Shown piece by piece: positions 1-9,957 of a stretch of DNA of 48,880 nt; the first letter of the stretch is position 1; each line of letters opens with the position of its first letter. The notes beneath the pieces were generated by a model. That model saw only the letters and a program-made list of their open reading frames with translations, was not told the origin of the DNA and ran no database searches. The position numbers and the translations under genes are program-made. The DNA comes from Mesotaenium endlicherianum. Taxonomy: Eukaryota > Streptophyta > Zygnematophyceae > Zygnematales > Mesotaeniaceae. The DNA is taken from positions 1 to 48,880 of the forward strand of contig WELA01003502.1 in NCBI GenBank assembly GCA_009602735.1. Direction: 5' to 3'.

Positions 1-137
1 ATATGGGTGAAAAGAAGGAAAAGAATCAGAAAAACAGATAGAGATAAGCTTGAAAATGAGGCAAATCACTCAATTATATGATGGCTGTCAGGTCTGCTCT
101 GATTAGTAAACTATAATTTTACTAAATTAACATTGTT

Positions 138-527
138 ATGCGAAGAGTTATCGCCATAATATTATTGCTAGTTTACGCAAATGTTGGTTTTGCCACAACA
201 CTAAACTTTCATTTTTGTAAGGGGCACCTTTCAAAAGTGAGCCTTGTTAATGTCAAGTTTCATTCATCCTGTTGTTGCAAAACTGAAAGCATGACAGATG
301 GTTGCTGCAAGGACAAAATTTTAATATCAAAATCAGATAATCATCAATCTCAAATATCTTCCATTCTGCCCGAGGCTGGCTTTAAAATTCTAATTATTCC
401 CGCTATCATACTTCAAAATGAGCTTCCGTATAACCAACAAGACCTGCAGAATTTATTCTTTTATACAAAGCTTCGAAGTCCTCTCATTGATGATATTTTT
501 ATTGCTGTTTGCAATCTCCGTATTTGA
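138..527 (+). CDS. Small secreted Cys-rich protein (HYC_CC_PP-like) heading the CusA operon
   Basis: A 129-residue protein with an N-terminal signal peptide (hydrophobic residues 4-19, likely cleavage after FATT). The exported part has an HFC motif at 25-27, a Cys triplet at 45-47 and a Cys pair at 56-57, which would suit soft-metal binding in the periplasm. The layout (H-x-C, then CC, then a short C-terminal tail) resembles the Bacteroidota HYC_CC_PP family, although the proline pair usual near the C-terminus is not clear here. It is the first gene of the set, 121 bp before the DUF3347 gene. Its role is unknown. A metal buffer or sensor at the head of the efflux operon is an inference. The ATG at 138 is the first start in an otherwise stop-rich leader. 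Confidence 0.7.
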   Translation: MRRVIAIILLLVYANVGFATTLNFHFCKGHLSKVSLVNVKFHSSCCCKTESMTDGCCKDKILISKSDNHQSQISSILPEAGFKILIIPAIILQNELPYNQQDLQNLFFYTKLRSPLIDDIFIAVCNLRI

Positions 528-540
528 TTTAGCTCATTAA

Positions 541-608
541 GCCGGAAGCACCTCGATGACCTTCAAATGGTTTTCGGTGCCGGCATATTGTCGTCCATCT
601 TCTGATGG
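541..608 (+). promoter_or_regulatory. Intercistronic hairpins between the Cys-rich gene and DUF3347
   Basis: Two inverted repeats follow the stop codon of the Cys-rich gene. The first pairs GCCG...GCACC (541-552) with GGTGCCGGC (576-584), with a small bulge. The second is a compact CCATC-TTCT-GATGG hairpin at 595-608. There is no T-run, so a simple intrinsic terminator is unlikely. Processing, mRNA stability or translational control of the downstream genes are possible roles. They are inferred from position only. Confidence 0.4.
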
Positions 609-648
609 TTGTCACATTTTACCTATTATTCATCTGAAGAAAATAATT

Positions 649-1335
649 ATGAAAAAGCTGTTGGCCGGGTTTGGGGTAATAACAATTCTTGTTATTACAG
701 CCTGTAATAATAATAAACAAAATAATACGCATGACCATAGTATGAATCATGACTCCATGAACCATGATTCAATGCAAATGGATACCATGAAAGGTATGAA
801 ACATGAAGGCATGAATCACAGTAAACAAACTGGTTCAATGACTGATATGAATGACGACATGAAATCATCAGGCATCTATACCAGTAGCACAGACCCTGTG
901 GTCAGAAAATTCATCAACAATATCATTTCCGAATATCTCTTTATTAAAAATGGATTGGCAGCTGATGATAAAATGGAGCCAAAAACAGGCGCTGCTAAAA
1001 TGGCGAGTAGCGTAAGGAAGTTTGATAAGTCTTTTTTCACGGCAAGTCAGAAGAAGGAATTTGATAAATATGCTGATAACATGAATGACCAATTGCAGGG
1101 AATTATTATTGCAAAACAGATTGAAGAACAAAGAGCATTATTTGGTTCATTGTCGCAGCAGGTGTATGAATTGGTAAAGTTGTTTGGAGCAAATCAAATC
1201 TTATACTATGACCATTGCCCGATGGCTTTGAATAATAAAGGTGCCATGTGGCTCAGCGAAACAAAAGAAATTACAAATCCATATTTAGGGAGCAGTATGT
1301 TAACCTGTGGCACTGTACAGGAAATTGTTCAATAA
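649..1335 (+). CDS. Met/His-rich DUF3347 lipoprotein
   Basis: I chose the ATG at 649 because it begins a classic lipoprotein signal (MKKLLAG..., lipobox ending VITAC, Cys at residue 18). An upstream in-frame start would add 31 residues with no signal character. After the lipobox comes a His/Met-rich stretch of HDxM and MKGM type (about residues 24-65), a likely Cu(I)/Ag(I)-binding tail. The C-terminal 130 residues match DUF3347, with the signature YYDHCPMALNNKGAMWLS and the ending NPYLGSSMLTCG. DUF3347 is found next to copper-efflux genes and in CusB-like proteins of Bacteroidota, and may receive metal near the pump. The 228-residue protein lies 31 bp upstream of cusA, so co-transcription is likely. 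Confidence 0.85.
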   Translation: MKKLLAGFGVITILVITACNNNKQNNTHDHSMNHDSMNHDSMQMDTMKGMKHEGMNHSKQTGSMTDMNDDMKSSGIYTSSTDPVVRKFINNIISEYLFIKNGLAADDKMEPKTGAAKMASSVRKFDKSFFTASQKKEFDKYADNMNDQLQGIIIAKQIEEQRALFGSLSQQVYELVKLFGANQILYYDHCPMALNNKGAMWLSETKEITNPYLGSSMLTCGTVQEIVQ

Positions 1336-1366
1336 TATAAACTCATTCATCAATTAATCAGTTGTT

Positions 1367-2647
1367 ATGATAGAGAAATTGATTTCACTTGGGCTTCGTA
1401 ACCGGTATATTATCCTGCTAATTGCAGGCAGTCTTTTTGTGTGGGGGTTTTTTGCCGTAAAACAGAACCCTATTGATGCTATACCTGACCTGAGCGAAAA
1501 TCAGGTAATAGTATTTACAGAATGGATGGGCAGAAGCCCTCAGGTAATGGAAGACCAGGTTACCTATCCGCTTGTAAGTAACCTGCAAGGCATTCCAAGA
1601 GTTAAAAACATCCGTGGCACTTCCATGTTCGGGATGAGTTTCGTCTATGTGATTTTTGAAGATGATGCCGATGTGTATTGGGCAAGAAGCCGGGTGCTTG
1701 AAAAATTGAACTACGCACAACGGTTTCTTCCGCAAGGCATCACACCTACATTGGGCCCTGACGGAACCGGTGTTGGCCATATATTCTGGTATCATCTTGA
1801 AGCGCCTAAAATTGACCTTGGCGAGCAAAGGGCATTACAGGATTGGTATATCAAACTGGCATTGCAGACTGTTCCCGGTGTATCTGAAGTAGCTTCATTT
1901 GGTGGGTTTGAAAAACAATATCAATTAATTATTGACCCTGTAAAACTACAGTACTATAATATTTCCATGATGGATGTTATGAATAAAGTAAAAGCCAATA
2001 ACAATGATGTGGGCGGCAGAAAGTTTGAGATGAGTGATATGGCCTATATCATCCGGGGTCTTGGCTATGTAAAGAAAAAGGAAGATATAGAAGAGATTGC
2101 GCTGAAGAATTACAATGGAATTCCTGTAAGGGTAAAAGATATTGGTACTGTACAGTTGGGGGGAGATTTACGGCTTGGAATCTTTGATGTAAATGGTGAG
2201 GGAGAAGTTGTTGGTGGTATTGTGGTGATGCGCTATGGACAAAATGCAGATAAAGTAATACAGGCCATAAAAGCTAAAATGAAAGAAGTGGAAAAGGGCC
2301 TGCCCGAAGGGGTCAAGTTTAGAATTTCCTATGACCGAAGCACACTTATTGAAGCGGCCATTGAAACGATAAAAGAAAAATTGGTAGAAGAAATTATCGT
2401 AGTATGTATTGTCGTTATCATTTTTCTTTTCAACTGGCGCAGTGCCCTAAGTATTATCATACAGATTCCCATCACCATTGCTATTAGTTTTATTCTGCTT
2501 AATGCGTTTGGCCTGTCGTCTAATATCATGTCGTTAACAGGAATTGCACTTGCCATAGGTGTAATAGTGGATAATGGGATCATCATGTCGGAAAACTCAT
2601 ACCGCAATCTATCAGAATGGCAAAATAATCCTTCACCAGACAAATAA
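1367..2647 (+). CDS. cusA: CusA-type RND pump, N-terminal half (split by in-frame TAA)
   Basis: This is the first part of a heavy-metal RND permease of the inner membrane, which drives Cu+/Ag+ export by proton antiport. It holds TM1 (about 15-32), the periplasmic porter domain, and TM2-TM4 (about 340-410). TM4 carries the CusA-type motif GVIVDNGIIMSEN, with Asp402 and Glu409 spaced as in the E. coli CusA proton-relay residues. The frame closes at TAA (2645-2647), just after TM4 in a cytoplasmic loop. The C-terminal half restarts six bases later in the same frame. The two parts together equal a normal pump of about 1,080 residues. A nonsense mutation, a sequencing error or a genuine two-chain pump are all possible. 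Confidence 0.85.
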   Translation: MIEKLISLGLRNRYIILLIAGSLFVWGFFAVKQNPIDAIPDLSENQVIVFTEWMGRSPQVMEDQVTYPLVSNLQGIPRVKNIRGTSMFGMSFVYVIFEDDADVYWARSRVLEKLNYAQRFLPQGITPTLGPDGTGVGHIFWYHLEAPKIDLGEQRALQDWYIKLALQTVPGVSEVASFGGFEKQYQLIIDPVKLQYYNISMMDVMNKVKANNNDVGGRKFEMSDMAYIIRGLGYVKKKEDIEEIALKNYNGIPVRVKDIGTVQLGGDLRLGIFDVNGEGEVVGGIVVMRYGQNADKVIQAIKAKMKEVEKGLPEGVKFRISYDRSTLIEAAIETIKEKLVEEIIVVCIVVIIFLFNWRSALSIIIQIPITIAISFILLNAFGLSSNIMSLTGIALAIGVIVDNGIIMSENSYRNLSEWQNNPSPDK

Positions 2648-2653
2648 AAAAAC

Positions 2654-4606
2654 ATGAATAAAATCAATAAATGGTGGAATAAAATGGTGGGCAGAAGTGA
2701 TACCTATCGCCCAATACCCCAGGATGTACGCATTCGTATAATTGAAAGCTCCTGTAAGCAAGTATCAAGAGGCGTATTTTTTTCAACTATAATCATTATC
2801 ACCTCATTCTTACCGGTATTCATGCTCACAGGCCAGGAAGGAAAACTCTTCCATCCTCTTGCCTATACAAAGACATTTATAATGGTGGTTGATGCTATTC
2901 TTGTAGTAACACTTGCCCCTGTGCTGATATCTTTCTTTATGAAAGGACGTTTCAGGCCGGAATCTTCTAATCCTATCAACAGAGTTCTTGAAAAAATATA
3001 TGAGCCACTTATCAGGGGTTGTATCAAATGGCGCAAGACAACTATTGGTATCAATATTCTTGCCCTGGCAATAAGTGTACCGCTGATTGTAAGTCTTGGC
3101 CGTGAGTTTATGCCGCCGTTGGATGAAGGGTCGCTTTTATTTATGCCGGTAACATTACCCGATGTATCAAATTCAGAGGTTAAAAGAATTTTGCAGGTGC
3201 AGGATAAAATCATCACTACTGTGCCCGAAGTTGCTCATGTAATGGGTAAAGCAGGAAGGGCCAATACGGCAACCGATAATTCTCCTATCAGTATGATTGA
3301 AACTATCATCTTACTCAAACCCCGAAGTGAATGGAGAAAGGGAATGACGAAAGAAGATATAATTAATGAACTCAACAGTAAACTGCAAATACCAGGAGTG
3401 ACAAATGGATGGACACAGCCCATCATTAACCGCATCAATATGCTTTCTACCGGCATTCGTACGGACATTGGCTTAAAAGTATATGGCCAGAACCTTGATA
3501 CGATTTACGCCTTTGCTCAAAAACTGAAGAAAGAGCTTGAAGGTATTGATGGTGTGAAAGACCTCTATGTAGAACCAATTACCGGCGGAAAGTATATTGA
3601 TGTAGCTGTGAAAAGGGAGGAAATCGGCCGTTACGGCTTAAGTGTAGATGATGTGAATGCCATTGTGGAAAGTGCCCTGGGCGGTATGCGGTTAACAACT
3701 ACTGTGGAAGGGAGACAGCGTTTTTCGGTAAACGCAAGGTTTGGTCAGGATTTCAGAAATAATATTACTTCACTCAAACGTCTGCAGGTTCAAACCATGG
3801 ATTTTGGACCTATCCCACTGGAGGCTGTTGCTGATATTAAATTAAGCGAAGGCCCGCCGATGATTAACTCTGAAAATGCGATGCTGAGAGGAACAGTGTT
3901 GTTTAATGTTAGGGGCAGAGATTTGGGAAGCACAGTAAGTGAAGCAAGAGAAAAACTGGATAAAATGGTTATACGGTTGCCGAAAGGTTATTTTCTTGAA
4001 TGGAGTGGTCAGTATGAAAATCTTATCCGTAGCGAAAAAACACTAAAGCTTATTCTGCCAATTGTGCTGGTAGTAATATTTCTCTCCATGTATTTCGCCT
4101 TTCATTCAGCAAGGGAGGCTTTTCTTAGCCTGATTACAGTTCCGTTTGCATTAATCGGAGGCGCTTACATCATCTATTTCTGGGGTGTGAACTTATCGGT
4201 GGCGGTGGCGGTGGGCTTTATTGCATTGTTTGGGTTAGCTGTGGAAACAGGCATTGTTATGGTAATTTATCTCAATGATGCCATGCAACAACTTGTAGCT
4301 AAAAAAGGAAACTCAAGAGAAACGATTACAAGGGACGATTTAAAAGAATATGTAATTGCTGGCGCTGCAAAAAGGCTTCGTCCAAAGCTGATGACAGTTT
4401 GTGTGTCATTGTTTGCATTGATTCCAATACTGTGGAGCCATGGTGTGGGAAGTGATGTAATGAAGCCTATTGTACTGCCGATGGTTGGTGGTGTACTTAC
4501 CTCTGCCACACATATATTATTGGTAACGCCATTGATTTTCCTGATGGCAAAAGAATATGAGTTAAAAAAATATGGCAAAATAGAAGTGCTGGAAGTTAAA
4601 CATTAA
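2654..4606 (+). CDS. cusA: CusA-type RND pump, C-terminal half
   Basis: The rest of the pump begins at ATG 2654, in the same frame as the N-terminal half. It has TM5 and TM6 (about 38-95), TM7, the second periplasmic porter domain, and TM8-TM12. A segment reading GLAVETGIVMVIYL contains Glu531 in the position where CusA has a Glu and CzcA has Leu-Asn. This favours the monovalent Cu/Ag subtype. All parts usual for the family are present, so nothing except the internal stop looks decayed. No strong ribosome binding site precedes 2654, so translation would rely on reinitiation after the TAA. Confidence 0.85.
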   Translation: MNKINKWWNKMVGRSDTYRPIPQDVRIRIIESSCKQVSRGVFFSTIIIITSFLPVFMLTGQEGKLFHPLAYTKTFIMVVDAILVVTLAPVLISFFMKGRFRPESSNPINRVLEKIYEPLIRGCIKWRKTTIGINILALAISVPLIVSLGREFMPPLDEGSLLFMPVTLPDVSNSEVKRILQVQDKIITTVPEVAHVMGKAGRANTATDNSPISMIETIILLKPRSEWRKGMTKEDIINELNSKLQIPGVTNGWTQPIINRINMLSTGIRTDIGLKVYGQNLDTIYAFAQKLKKELEGIDGVKDLYVEPITGGKYIDVAVKREEIGRYGLSVDDVNAIVESALGGMRLTTTVEGRQRFSVNARFGQDFRNNITSLKRLQVQTMDFGPIPLEAVADIKLSEGPPMINSENAMLRGTVLFNVRGRDLGSTVSEAREKLDKMVIRLPKGYFLEWSGQYENLIRSEKTLKLILPIVLVVIFLSMYFAFHSAREAFLSLITVPFALIGGAYIIYFWGVNLSVAVAVGFIALFGLAVETGIVMVIYLNDAMQQLVAKKGNSRETITRDDLKEYVIAGAAKRLRPKLMTVCVSLFALIPILWSHGVGSDVMKPIVLPMVGGVLTSATHILLVTPLIFLMAKEYELKKYGKIEVLEVKH

Positions 4607-4610
4607 GAAA

Positions 4611-5288
4611 ATGAAAAGGCATAAAAAATATTCACCTACAGTTCTGATTGTATCAGTCATACTTTTCTCCGCATTTGTTAGCTGTAACCGGAAAGTTTAT
4701 AAAGACATTCAAAGCAACTATGACAAGTCCGCCGACTTTAAACAATATAAAACGTTTGCCTGGCTTCCTGATAAAGATTCTACAGATGCAAAAACTGTTT
4801 TTGGACTGATGCGGAATAACACGATTAATTATTTCACCCACTGCATGGCAGAGCGGGGTTACAAAGCAGATGTTGACAACCCTGATGTTTTATTGGAACT
4901 CATTATCAAAAGCCAAACAAAAGAAATAGAAGACCCGTCTCTTCCAAAACCATTTAGTACAACAACCGTAACAGTATATACTAATCCATACTTGCATCCT
5001 TTGTCAAATCCATTCAAATATAATAAGCCCTTTACTTATAAATATTTCAATTATCCGCCGCAAAAGCAATTGCCAAAGGAGACATACCTGAAAAATTCAA
5101 TAACGCTAAATGTAATTGACAGGCTGCAGCAAAAAATAGTCTGGAGCGGAACTGCTAATGCCGATTTATACGATACTGCTTACCTCCGGATGAACCTGCA
5201 CCCGGTGGTTTACGATATTCTTGAGCAATATCCTGTTAAGCCCTATTACAAACACAGGAACAAAACAAAATCAGTAAACAATTTTTAA
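4611..5288 (+). CDS. DUF4136 lipoprotein (RND-linked copy 1)
   Basis: A 225-residue lipoprotein: a signal segment followed by a lipobox ending FVSC near residue 26. The DUF4136 fold is recognisable by YDKSADFKQYKTFAWLP near the start and by the later blocks NPDVLLELIIKS and ITLNVIDRLQQKIVWSG. Its function is unknown. Members sit in the periplasm or on the outer membrane. It starts 4 bp after the cusA stop, so it is translationally linked to the pump. A paralogue (27588-28250) also directly follows an RND pump in this window, which suggests a pump-associated role, for example in assembly or envelope support. That role is an inference. Confidence 0.8.
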   Translation: MKRHKKYSPTVLIVSVILFSAFVSCNRKVYKDIQSNYDKSADFKQYKTFAWLPDKDSTDAKTVFGLMRNNTINYFTHCMAERGYKADVDNPDVLLELIIKSQTKEIEDPSLPKPFSTTTVTVYTNPYLHPLSNPFKYNKPFTYKYFNYPPQKQLPKETYLKNSITLNVIDRLQQKIVWSGTANADLYDTAYLRMNLHPVVYDILEQYPVKPYYKHRNKTKSVNNF

Positions 5289-5304
5289 AATAAACAATTT
5301 TAAA

Positions 5305-5748
5305 ATGAAAAACTATTATATCATAACAATGTCTTTTGTTTTACTGTCTGTATTGCTCTCATGCAATATCAACGGCTCACACAGTAAAGAGACAAAAGGC
5401 AAGTCTTCCGGGCCAACGATTGCTTTTTCTGATACAGTCATCACCAGATTGCCAAATAACCAGGTGTGCATGGTAAATAACCGCTTCCTGAATTCAGATC
5501 AGATTCCGGTTCCGATAAATGGCAAAACATATTATGGCTGTTGTGAGGGTTGCGTTAAAATGCTTAACGAAGATTCAACTTCCCATTATACCTATGACCC
5601 CCTATCAAATGAACAGGTGGACAAGGCAACAGCATTTATAATTGGCAAACCCGGGTCAAAAGAGGATGTCTTCTATTTTGTATCGGAGTCAAACGCAAAT
5701 GAATATTTCAATAAATACCTGAAAAAGACATCAGCTTTAAAACAATAA
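5305..5748 (+). CDS. Lipoprotein with TRASH/YHS-like metal-binding motif
   Basis: A 147-residue lipoprotein (lipobox LLSC, Cys at about residue 20). The core has a Cys in NNQVCMVNN, then after 23 residues the cluster YYGCCEGCV, giving C-x23-C-x3-C. This is close to the TRASH metal-binding pattern (C-x19-22-C-x3-C) seen in proteins that handle copper, silver or mercury. The C-terminal part resembles a NosL/YHS-type tail (YFVSESNANEYFNKYL). It lies between the DUF4136 gene and the multicopper oxidase in one run of close genes. A periplasmic metal chaperone for the oxidase or pump is plausible but not shown. Confidence 0.7.
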   Translation: MKNYYIITMSFVLLSVLLSCNINGSHSKETKGKSSGPTIAFSDTVITRLPNNQVCMVNNRFLNSDQIPVPINGKTYYGCCEGCVKMLNEDSTSHYTYDPLSNEQVDKATAFIIGKPGSKEDVFYFVSESNANEYFNKYLKKTSALKQ

Positions 5749-5773
5749 ATTAATTACTCAAAATTCTTCAACT

Positions 5774-7267
5774 ATGAAACGCAGAGATTTTATTAAAAAC
5801 ACTGGCATTGGAGCAGGTAGTGTTCTTACTGCTGGTTCATTTATGAGCCTTTTGGCCTCATGCAATAAAAATAGCATGATGGGTGGAAATATGAATATGG
5901 GTGGTCAACCGGTACCGGTAACAGAAGGAAGCTTCACCAGACTGCTGCCCATTCCAAACACTGTAACTGGTACTACGTCTTTGATTGCACAGGCTACCAA
6001 TACCAATATAAATGGTAACGGCTTTTCAGTCTTAGGCTACCAGTCAGGAGGCATATTGGGCCCAACTATCCGTGTCAACACTGGCACAAACGCCAATATA
6101 AATTTTCAGAATAATCTTTCGGAGAAAAGCAATATCCACTGGCATGGCTTAAAAATTCCTGATGATATGGACGGACATCCGGAAGCCATTGTAAATTCCG
6201 GCAGTAGTTTTAATTATCAGTTTGTCATCAATCAACGGGCTGGATTAAACTGGTATCACCCTCATCCGGATGGAGCAACAGCAAGACAGGCTTTCCAGGG
6301 ATTAGCAGGATTATTTATTGTTAATGACACAGAGGAAGCAGCCCTCAACCTGCCATCTGGTATTTATGAAGTTCCATTGGTGATTCAGGATAAGAGGCTT
6401 ACTTCATCTGGCATTGCATACAATCCCACTTCAATGGAAGTAATGACAGGTTATATGGGTGAAACCATACTGGTAAATGGAGAAGCATCACCATTTACGG
6501 AAATAGCAACACGATTTTATCGTTTGCGAATATTGAACGGCTCTAATGCACGGATTTATAATCTTGGGCTAAGCAACAATGCTGATTTAATAATTATTGG
6601 TAACGATGGAGGCCTGTTAAAAAAACCTGCCACTGTCAAGAGTATTTTATTGTCGCCGGGTGAGAGATTAGATGTATTGGTAAACTTTTCCGGACTTTCA
6701 ATAGGCTCTGAAATATTTTTAGAGAACAAAATGTTTGACAATGCTGGAAGTGCCCAGGGAAAACAAGGGTTTAAGATTCTGAAATTTAAAATAACACAAA
6801 CAGTAAACGACACTTTCAATGTTCCTGCCAGTCTTTCGTCTATTAATTCAATACCGGCAACAGCCGCTACCCGAACAAGAAACTTTGTACTGAACGTAAT
6901 GCAAATGAGCGGCGGCATGAATATGACCGGTATGCACCAAATAAACGGGAAGACGTACAACAAAAGCCGCATTGATGAAACCGTGTCGGCTAATGCAACG
7001 GAAATATGGGAATTTGACAATTCACAGGGCGATGAACCACATCCTATTCATCTTCATGGAGTACACTTCCAGGTACTGGAAAGAACAGGTGGCCGTGGCC
7101 AATTGTTAGCCTCTGAAAGCGGTTGGAAAGATACTGTTCTGCTCTTGCCACAGGAAAAAGTAAAATTGATTATTCCCTTTGCATCCTTAACCGGGGTTTT
7201 TGTTTTTCACTGTCACAACCTGGAACACGAAGATGATGGAATGATGCTCCAATATCAATTGAATTAA
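5774..7267 (+). CDS. Tat-exported multicopper oxidase (CueO/CopA-like)
   Basis: A 497-residue multicopper oxidase that probably oxidises Cu(I) to the less toxic Cu(II) in the periplasm. The N-terminus has a twin-arginine motif ([11 protein letters not shown]), fitting export of a folded copper enzyme, and a possible lipobox (LLASC). All four copper-ligand blocks are present: HWHG (His122, His124), YHPH (His162, His164), HPIHLHG (423-429) and [13 protein letters not shown], with the T1 Cys480, His485 and likely axial Met490. Short Met-rich stretches lie at about 35-42 and near 376-387 ([12 protein letters not shown]), like the methionine sites of CueO. It lies between metal-binding lipoprotein and adaptor genes. 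Confidence 0.92.
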   Translation: MKRRDFIKNTGIGAGSVLTAGSFMSLLASCNKNSMMGGNMNMGGQPVPVTEGSFTRLLPIPNTVTGTTSLIAQATNTNINGNGFSVLGYQSGGILGPTIRVNTGTNANINFQNNLSEKSNIHWHGLKIPDDMDGHPEAIVNSGSSFNYQFVINQRAGLNWYHPHPDGATARQAFQGLAGLFIVNDTEEAALNLPSGIYEVPLVIQDKRLTSSGIAYNPTSMEVMTGYMGETILVNGEASPFTEIATRFYRLRILNGSNARIYNLGLSNNADLIIIGNDGGLLKKPATVKSILLSPGERLDVLVNFSGLSIGSEIFLENKMFDNAGSAQGKQGFKILKFKITQTVNDTFNVPASLSSINSIPATAATRTRNFVLNVMQMSGGMNMTGMHQINGKTYNKSRIDETVSANATEIWEFDNSQGDEPHPIHLHGVHFQVLERTGGRGQLLASESGWKDTVLLLPQEKVKLIIPFASLTGVFVFHCHNLEHEDDGMMLQYQLN

Positions 7268-7278
7268 CCAATAATTAC

Positions 7279-8652
7279 ATGAAAAGACTATTATTACTAA
7301 GCGGCTTTTTTTTGACAATCATCACTGTTTCCTGTAACAACAACAAAGGCCCTCATTCAGGACATACTACAGATGTTGCAAAGGAAATGTACACCTGCCC
7401 CATGCCGGGAGATTCAGTATTCAGTGATAAGCCCGGTAAATGTCCTAAATGCGGAATGGGGCTTGTTAAGATGAAGCAAGGTAATCATCAGCACAACGAC
7501 GGCAATCAAACAGAAGTTTATACCTGCCCCATGCATCCGGAAATCATCCGGGATAAGCCGGGGAAATGTCCCATTTGTGGTATGGACCTGGTAAAGAAAG
7601 GTGGAGCAGTGGATAATTCGTCAGATTTGAATATTGATTTTTTATTACAGCCTACGAATGAATATGTTTTATCCTCCATACCCATCACATCACTTCATTC
7701 AGCCAATGAAGAAATTGAAGTTGAGGCACTGGGCAAAATAGCTTATGATACAAAACAGGTGGGAACAATTTCAGCAAGGGTATCTGGCCGTATTGAAAAA
7801 TTGTATGTACGCTACCGCTATCAGAAAATAACAAGCGGTCAAAAGGTGATGGAAATATATAGCCCGGAAATATTAACAGCACAGCAAAATCTTCTGTTTC
7901 TCTTAAAGAATGACATTGAAAACACTGTTTTAGTAAATGCTGCTAAAGAAAAGTTATTGTTATTGGGCATGAGTCAGGAACAATTAAATGATGTAATAGA
8001 AACAAAGAAAGCCGCCTTCACCATTTCTGTGTATAGCAAGTACAGCGGACACATACATGAAGCTGGTTCGCAATCTATGCAAAAGGAGCTTGGAGAAATG
8101 AGAGATATATCCCTTCTTACCGAGGAATTGCCGTTGAAAGAAGGAATGTACGTTCAGAAAGGTCAGACGGTTTTTACTGTATATAATCCAAACCGGGCCT
8201 GGGCTATTCTTAATTTTTATGCCGATAAGCAAGGCCTCATCCGTCAAGGCAGTCCTGTACGTATAGTACCGGAAACGGCGCCGGATAAAGATTTCAGAGC
8301 AACAATCAATTTCATTGAGCCATTTTATCGCCAGGAAAGCAAGACCGTTACAGCAAGAGTTTATTTTGATAATTCCATCTTGAAGATTCCTATCGGCAGT
8401 CAGGTTAAGGCCACAATTTTCGGAAACAGCCGTGAAGCGAACTGGCTTCCGGTACAAGCAGTTGTTTCGCTGGGATTGGATAAAGTAGTATTTATAAAAG
8501 ATGGTATCGGTTTCAAAGCTTACAAAGTAAAAACTGGTATTACTTATAAAAATAGAATCCAGGTTTTAGAGGGTTTGTCTGCGCATGATTCTGTTGCAGC
8601 AAATGCACAGTTCCTGATGGACAGCGAAAGTTTCATTAAAGTAAACGAATAA
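7279..8652 (+). CDS. cusB: CusB-like RND adaptor with two heavy-metal-binding domains
   Basis: A 457-residue periplasmic adaptor (membrane fusion protein) anchored as a lipoprotein (lipobox VSC19). It carries two N-terminal heavy-metal-binding domains of the YxCPMHP...PGKCPxCGM type, at about 38-65 and 81-107. The first has CPMPG where the usual sequence is CPMHP, so one possible ligand is altered. The barrel-sandwich, hairpin and beta-barrel parts follow ([33 protein letters not shown]). Such domains capture Cu(I)/Ag(I) and pass it to CusA. It is 11 bp after the oxidase and 3 bp before a second adaptor, so the split CusA has two candidate adaptors. No outer-membrane channel lies in this set. 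Confidence 0.9.
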   Translation: MKRLLLLSGFFLTIITVSCNNNKGPHSGHTTDVAKEMYTCPMPGDSVFSDKPGKCPKCGMGLVKMKQGNHQHNDGNQTEVYTCPMHPEIIRDKPGKCPICGMDLVKKGGAVDNSSDLNIDFLLQPTNEYVLSSIPITSLHSANEEIEVEALGKIAYDTKQVGTISARVSGRIEKLYVRYRYQKITSGQKVMEIYSPEILTAQQNLLFLLKNDIENTVLVNAAKEKLLLLGMSQEQLNDVIETKKAAFTISVYSKYSGHIHEAGSQSMQKELGEMRDISLLTEELPLKEGMYVQKGQTVFTVYNPNRAWAILNFYADKQGLIRQGSPVRIVPETAPDKDFRATINFIEPFYRQESKTVTARVYFDNSILKIPIGSQVKATIFGNSREANWLPVQAVVSLGLDKVVFIKDGIGFKAYKVKTGITYKNRIQVLEGLSAHDSVAANAQFLMDSESFIKVNE

Positions 8653-8655
8653 ATT

Positions 8656-9924
8656 ATGAAGAAAGATATTTATACGGCCAGCTTCAATAATTCAATCCCC
8701 CTGCAGTGGAAAGAAGTCATTACGCAGTTTGTTGTTTATCTATTGGCAGTTGTTGTTTTAGGATTATTAGTTAACTCCTGCAAAAGCAAATCAGAAGTAT
8801 CTAAAGACCCGGATATTTATTACACTTGTTCAATGGACCCACAGGTGGTGGAATACAAACCAGGTAAGTGCCCCATTTGTAAAATGGAACTGACGCAGGT
8901 GCGTAAAAGCAAGAGCGGGAATCCACATGAGATACAGCTAAGTGAAAATCAAATAAAACTGGGCAATATCCAGTTAGATACAATCAGTACAGGCAGTATC
9001 GGTGACAAAATGTATCTGACCGCTACATTAAATTTTGATTTATACAAATCCAATTCTGTAAGTTCAAGGGTGCCGGGCAGAATTGAAACGCTATATTTTA
9101 AAAACCTCGGTGATTATGTACATAAAGGCGAAAAGCTCTTTGATATTTATAGTGAAGAACTAAATACAGCCAAACAGGAATACCTGTTGGCCTTGCAACA
9201 ACAGCAAACTCTTAATAATTCATTGATAGATTACAATGAACTAATTCAAAGTGCAAAAAATAAATTACTGCTTTGGGGCCTCACAGAAGTACAAATTGAT
9301 GAGCTTTCAAAAAGCAGAAAAATAAACCCACTCACCTCATTTTACAGTCCTGTTTCAGGATTTATTACCACATTGGATATTAAAGAAGGTGATTACACAA
9401 TGGAAGGTGGAACGATTATGCGACTCGCCGATTTATCTACCCTATGGGCAGAGGCACAGGTATATACTTCGCAATTGGCTGAACTGGACAAGAGCGGAAC
9501 GGCCATTGTTCAGATTCCCGATATGCCAGGCAAAGAATTTACCGGCCGGATTGAATACTTAAATCCGGAAATCAATCCTGATACAAGAATTAATTTGATA
9601 CGGGTTGCTATACCCAATACATCTCAGCAATTAAAGCCCGGAATGCCTGCCTATGTTATTATTAAAGGTAGTCAACGCAGTACACTAACATTGCCCCTGG
9701 ATGCTGTTTTGCGTGACGCATTGGGTGCAACTGTATGGGTAAAATCAGGGCAAAATTCATTTGTAAGCAAAATGGTAGAAACAGGCTTGGAAGCAGAAGG
9801 CAGAATTGAAATCAAATCAGGACTGAAACAGGGAGATATTGTAGTAGTTAAAGGAGCCTACTTGCTGCAAAGCGAATATAAATTTAAGAAGGGAGCTAAT
9901 CCTATGGAAGGTCACAATATGTAA
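8656..9924 (+). CDS. Second CusB-like RND adaptor with one heavy-metal-binding domain
   Basis: A 422-residue adaptor paralogous to its upstream neighbour. A long hydrophobic N-terminus (about 21-39) ends in NSC42, which could act as a lipobox or as a membrane anchor. One heavy-metal-binding domain lies at about 55-80, in a variant form: CSMDP replaces CPMHP, while PGKCPICKM keeps the Cys pair. The adaptor core follows (SSRVPGRIETLYFKNLGDYVHKGEKLFDIYSEEL), with a Pro/Gly-rich lipoyl-like block. Two adjacent adaptors with different metal-binding heads suggest a mixed adaptor ring or two metal preferences. That is an inference. Confidence 0.88.
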   Translation: MKKDIYTASFNNSIPLQWKEVITQFVVYLLAVVVLGLLVNSCKSKSEVSKDPDIYYTCSMDPQVVEYKPGKCPICKMELTQVRKSKSGNPHEIQLSENQIKLGNIQLDTISTGSIGDKMYLTATLNFDLYKSNSVSSRVPGRIETLYFKNLGDYVHKGEKLFDIYSEELNTAKQEYLLALQQQQTLNNSLIDYNELIQSAKNKLLLWGLTEVQIDELSKSRKINPLTSFYSPVSGFITTLDIKEGDYTMEGGTIMRLADLSTLWAEAQVYTSQLAELDKSGTAIVQIPDMPGKEFTGRIEYLNPEINPDTRINLIRVAIPNTSQQLKPGMPAYVIIKGSQRSTLTLPLDAVLRDALGATVWVKSGQNSFVSKMVETGLEAEGRIEIKSGLKQGDIVVVKGAYLLQSEYKFKKGANPMEGHNM

Positions 9925-9957
9925 TCATCTTTTCTTAATTACAGTAATAAGTATTTT

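Noticed and set aside
1..81. Open frame at the left edge (basic peptide ending at TGA 79-81)
   Set aside because: Only 26 codons are visible, another short frame overlaps it, and no family was recognised. It might be the end of a gene, but it cannot be supported.
2645..2647. Recoding of the cusA stop codon
   Set aside because: The codon is TAA followed by A, a strong stop. Selenocysteine needs TGA and pyrrolysine needs TAG.
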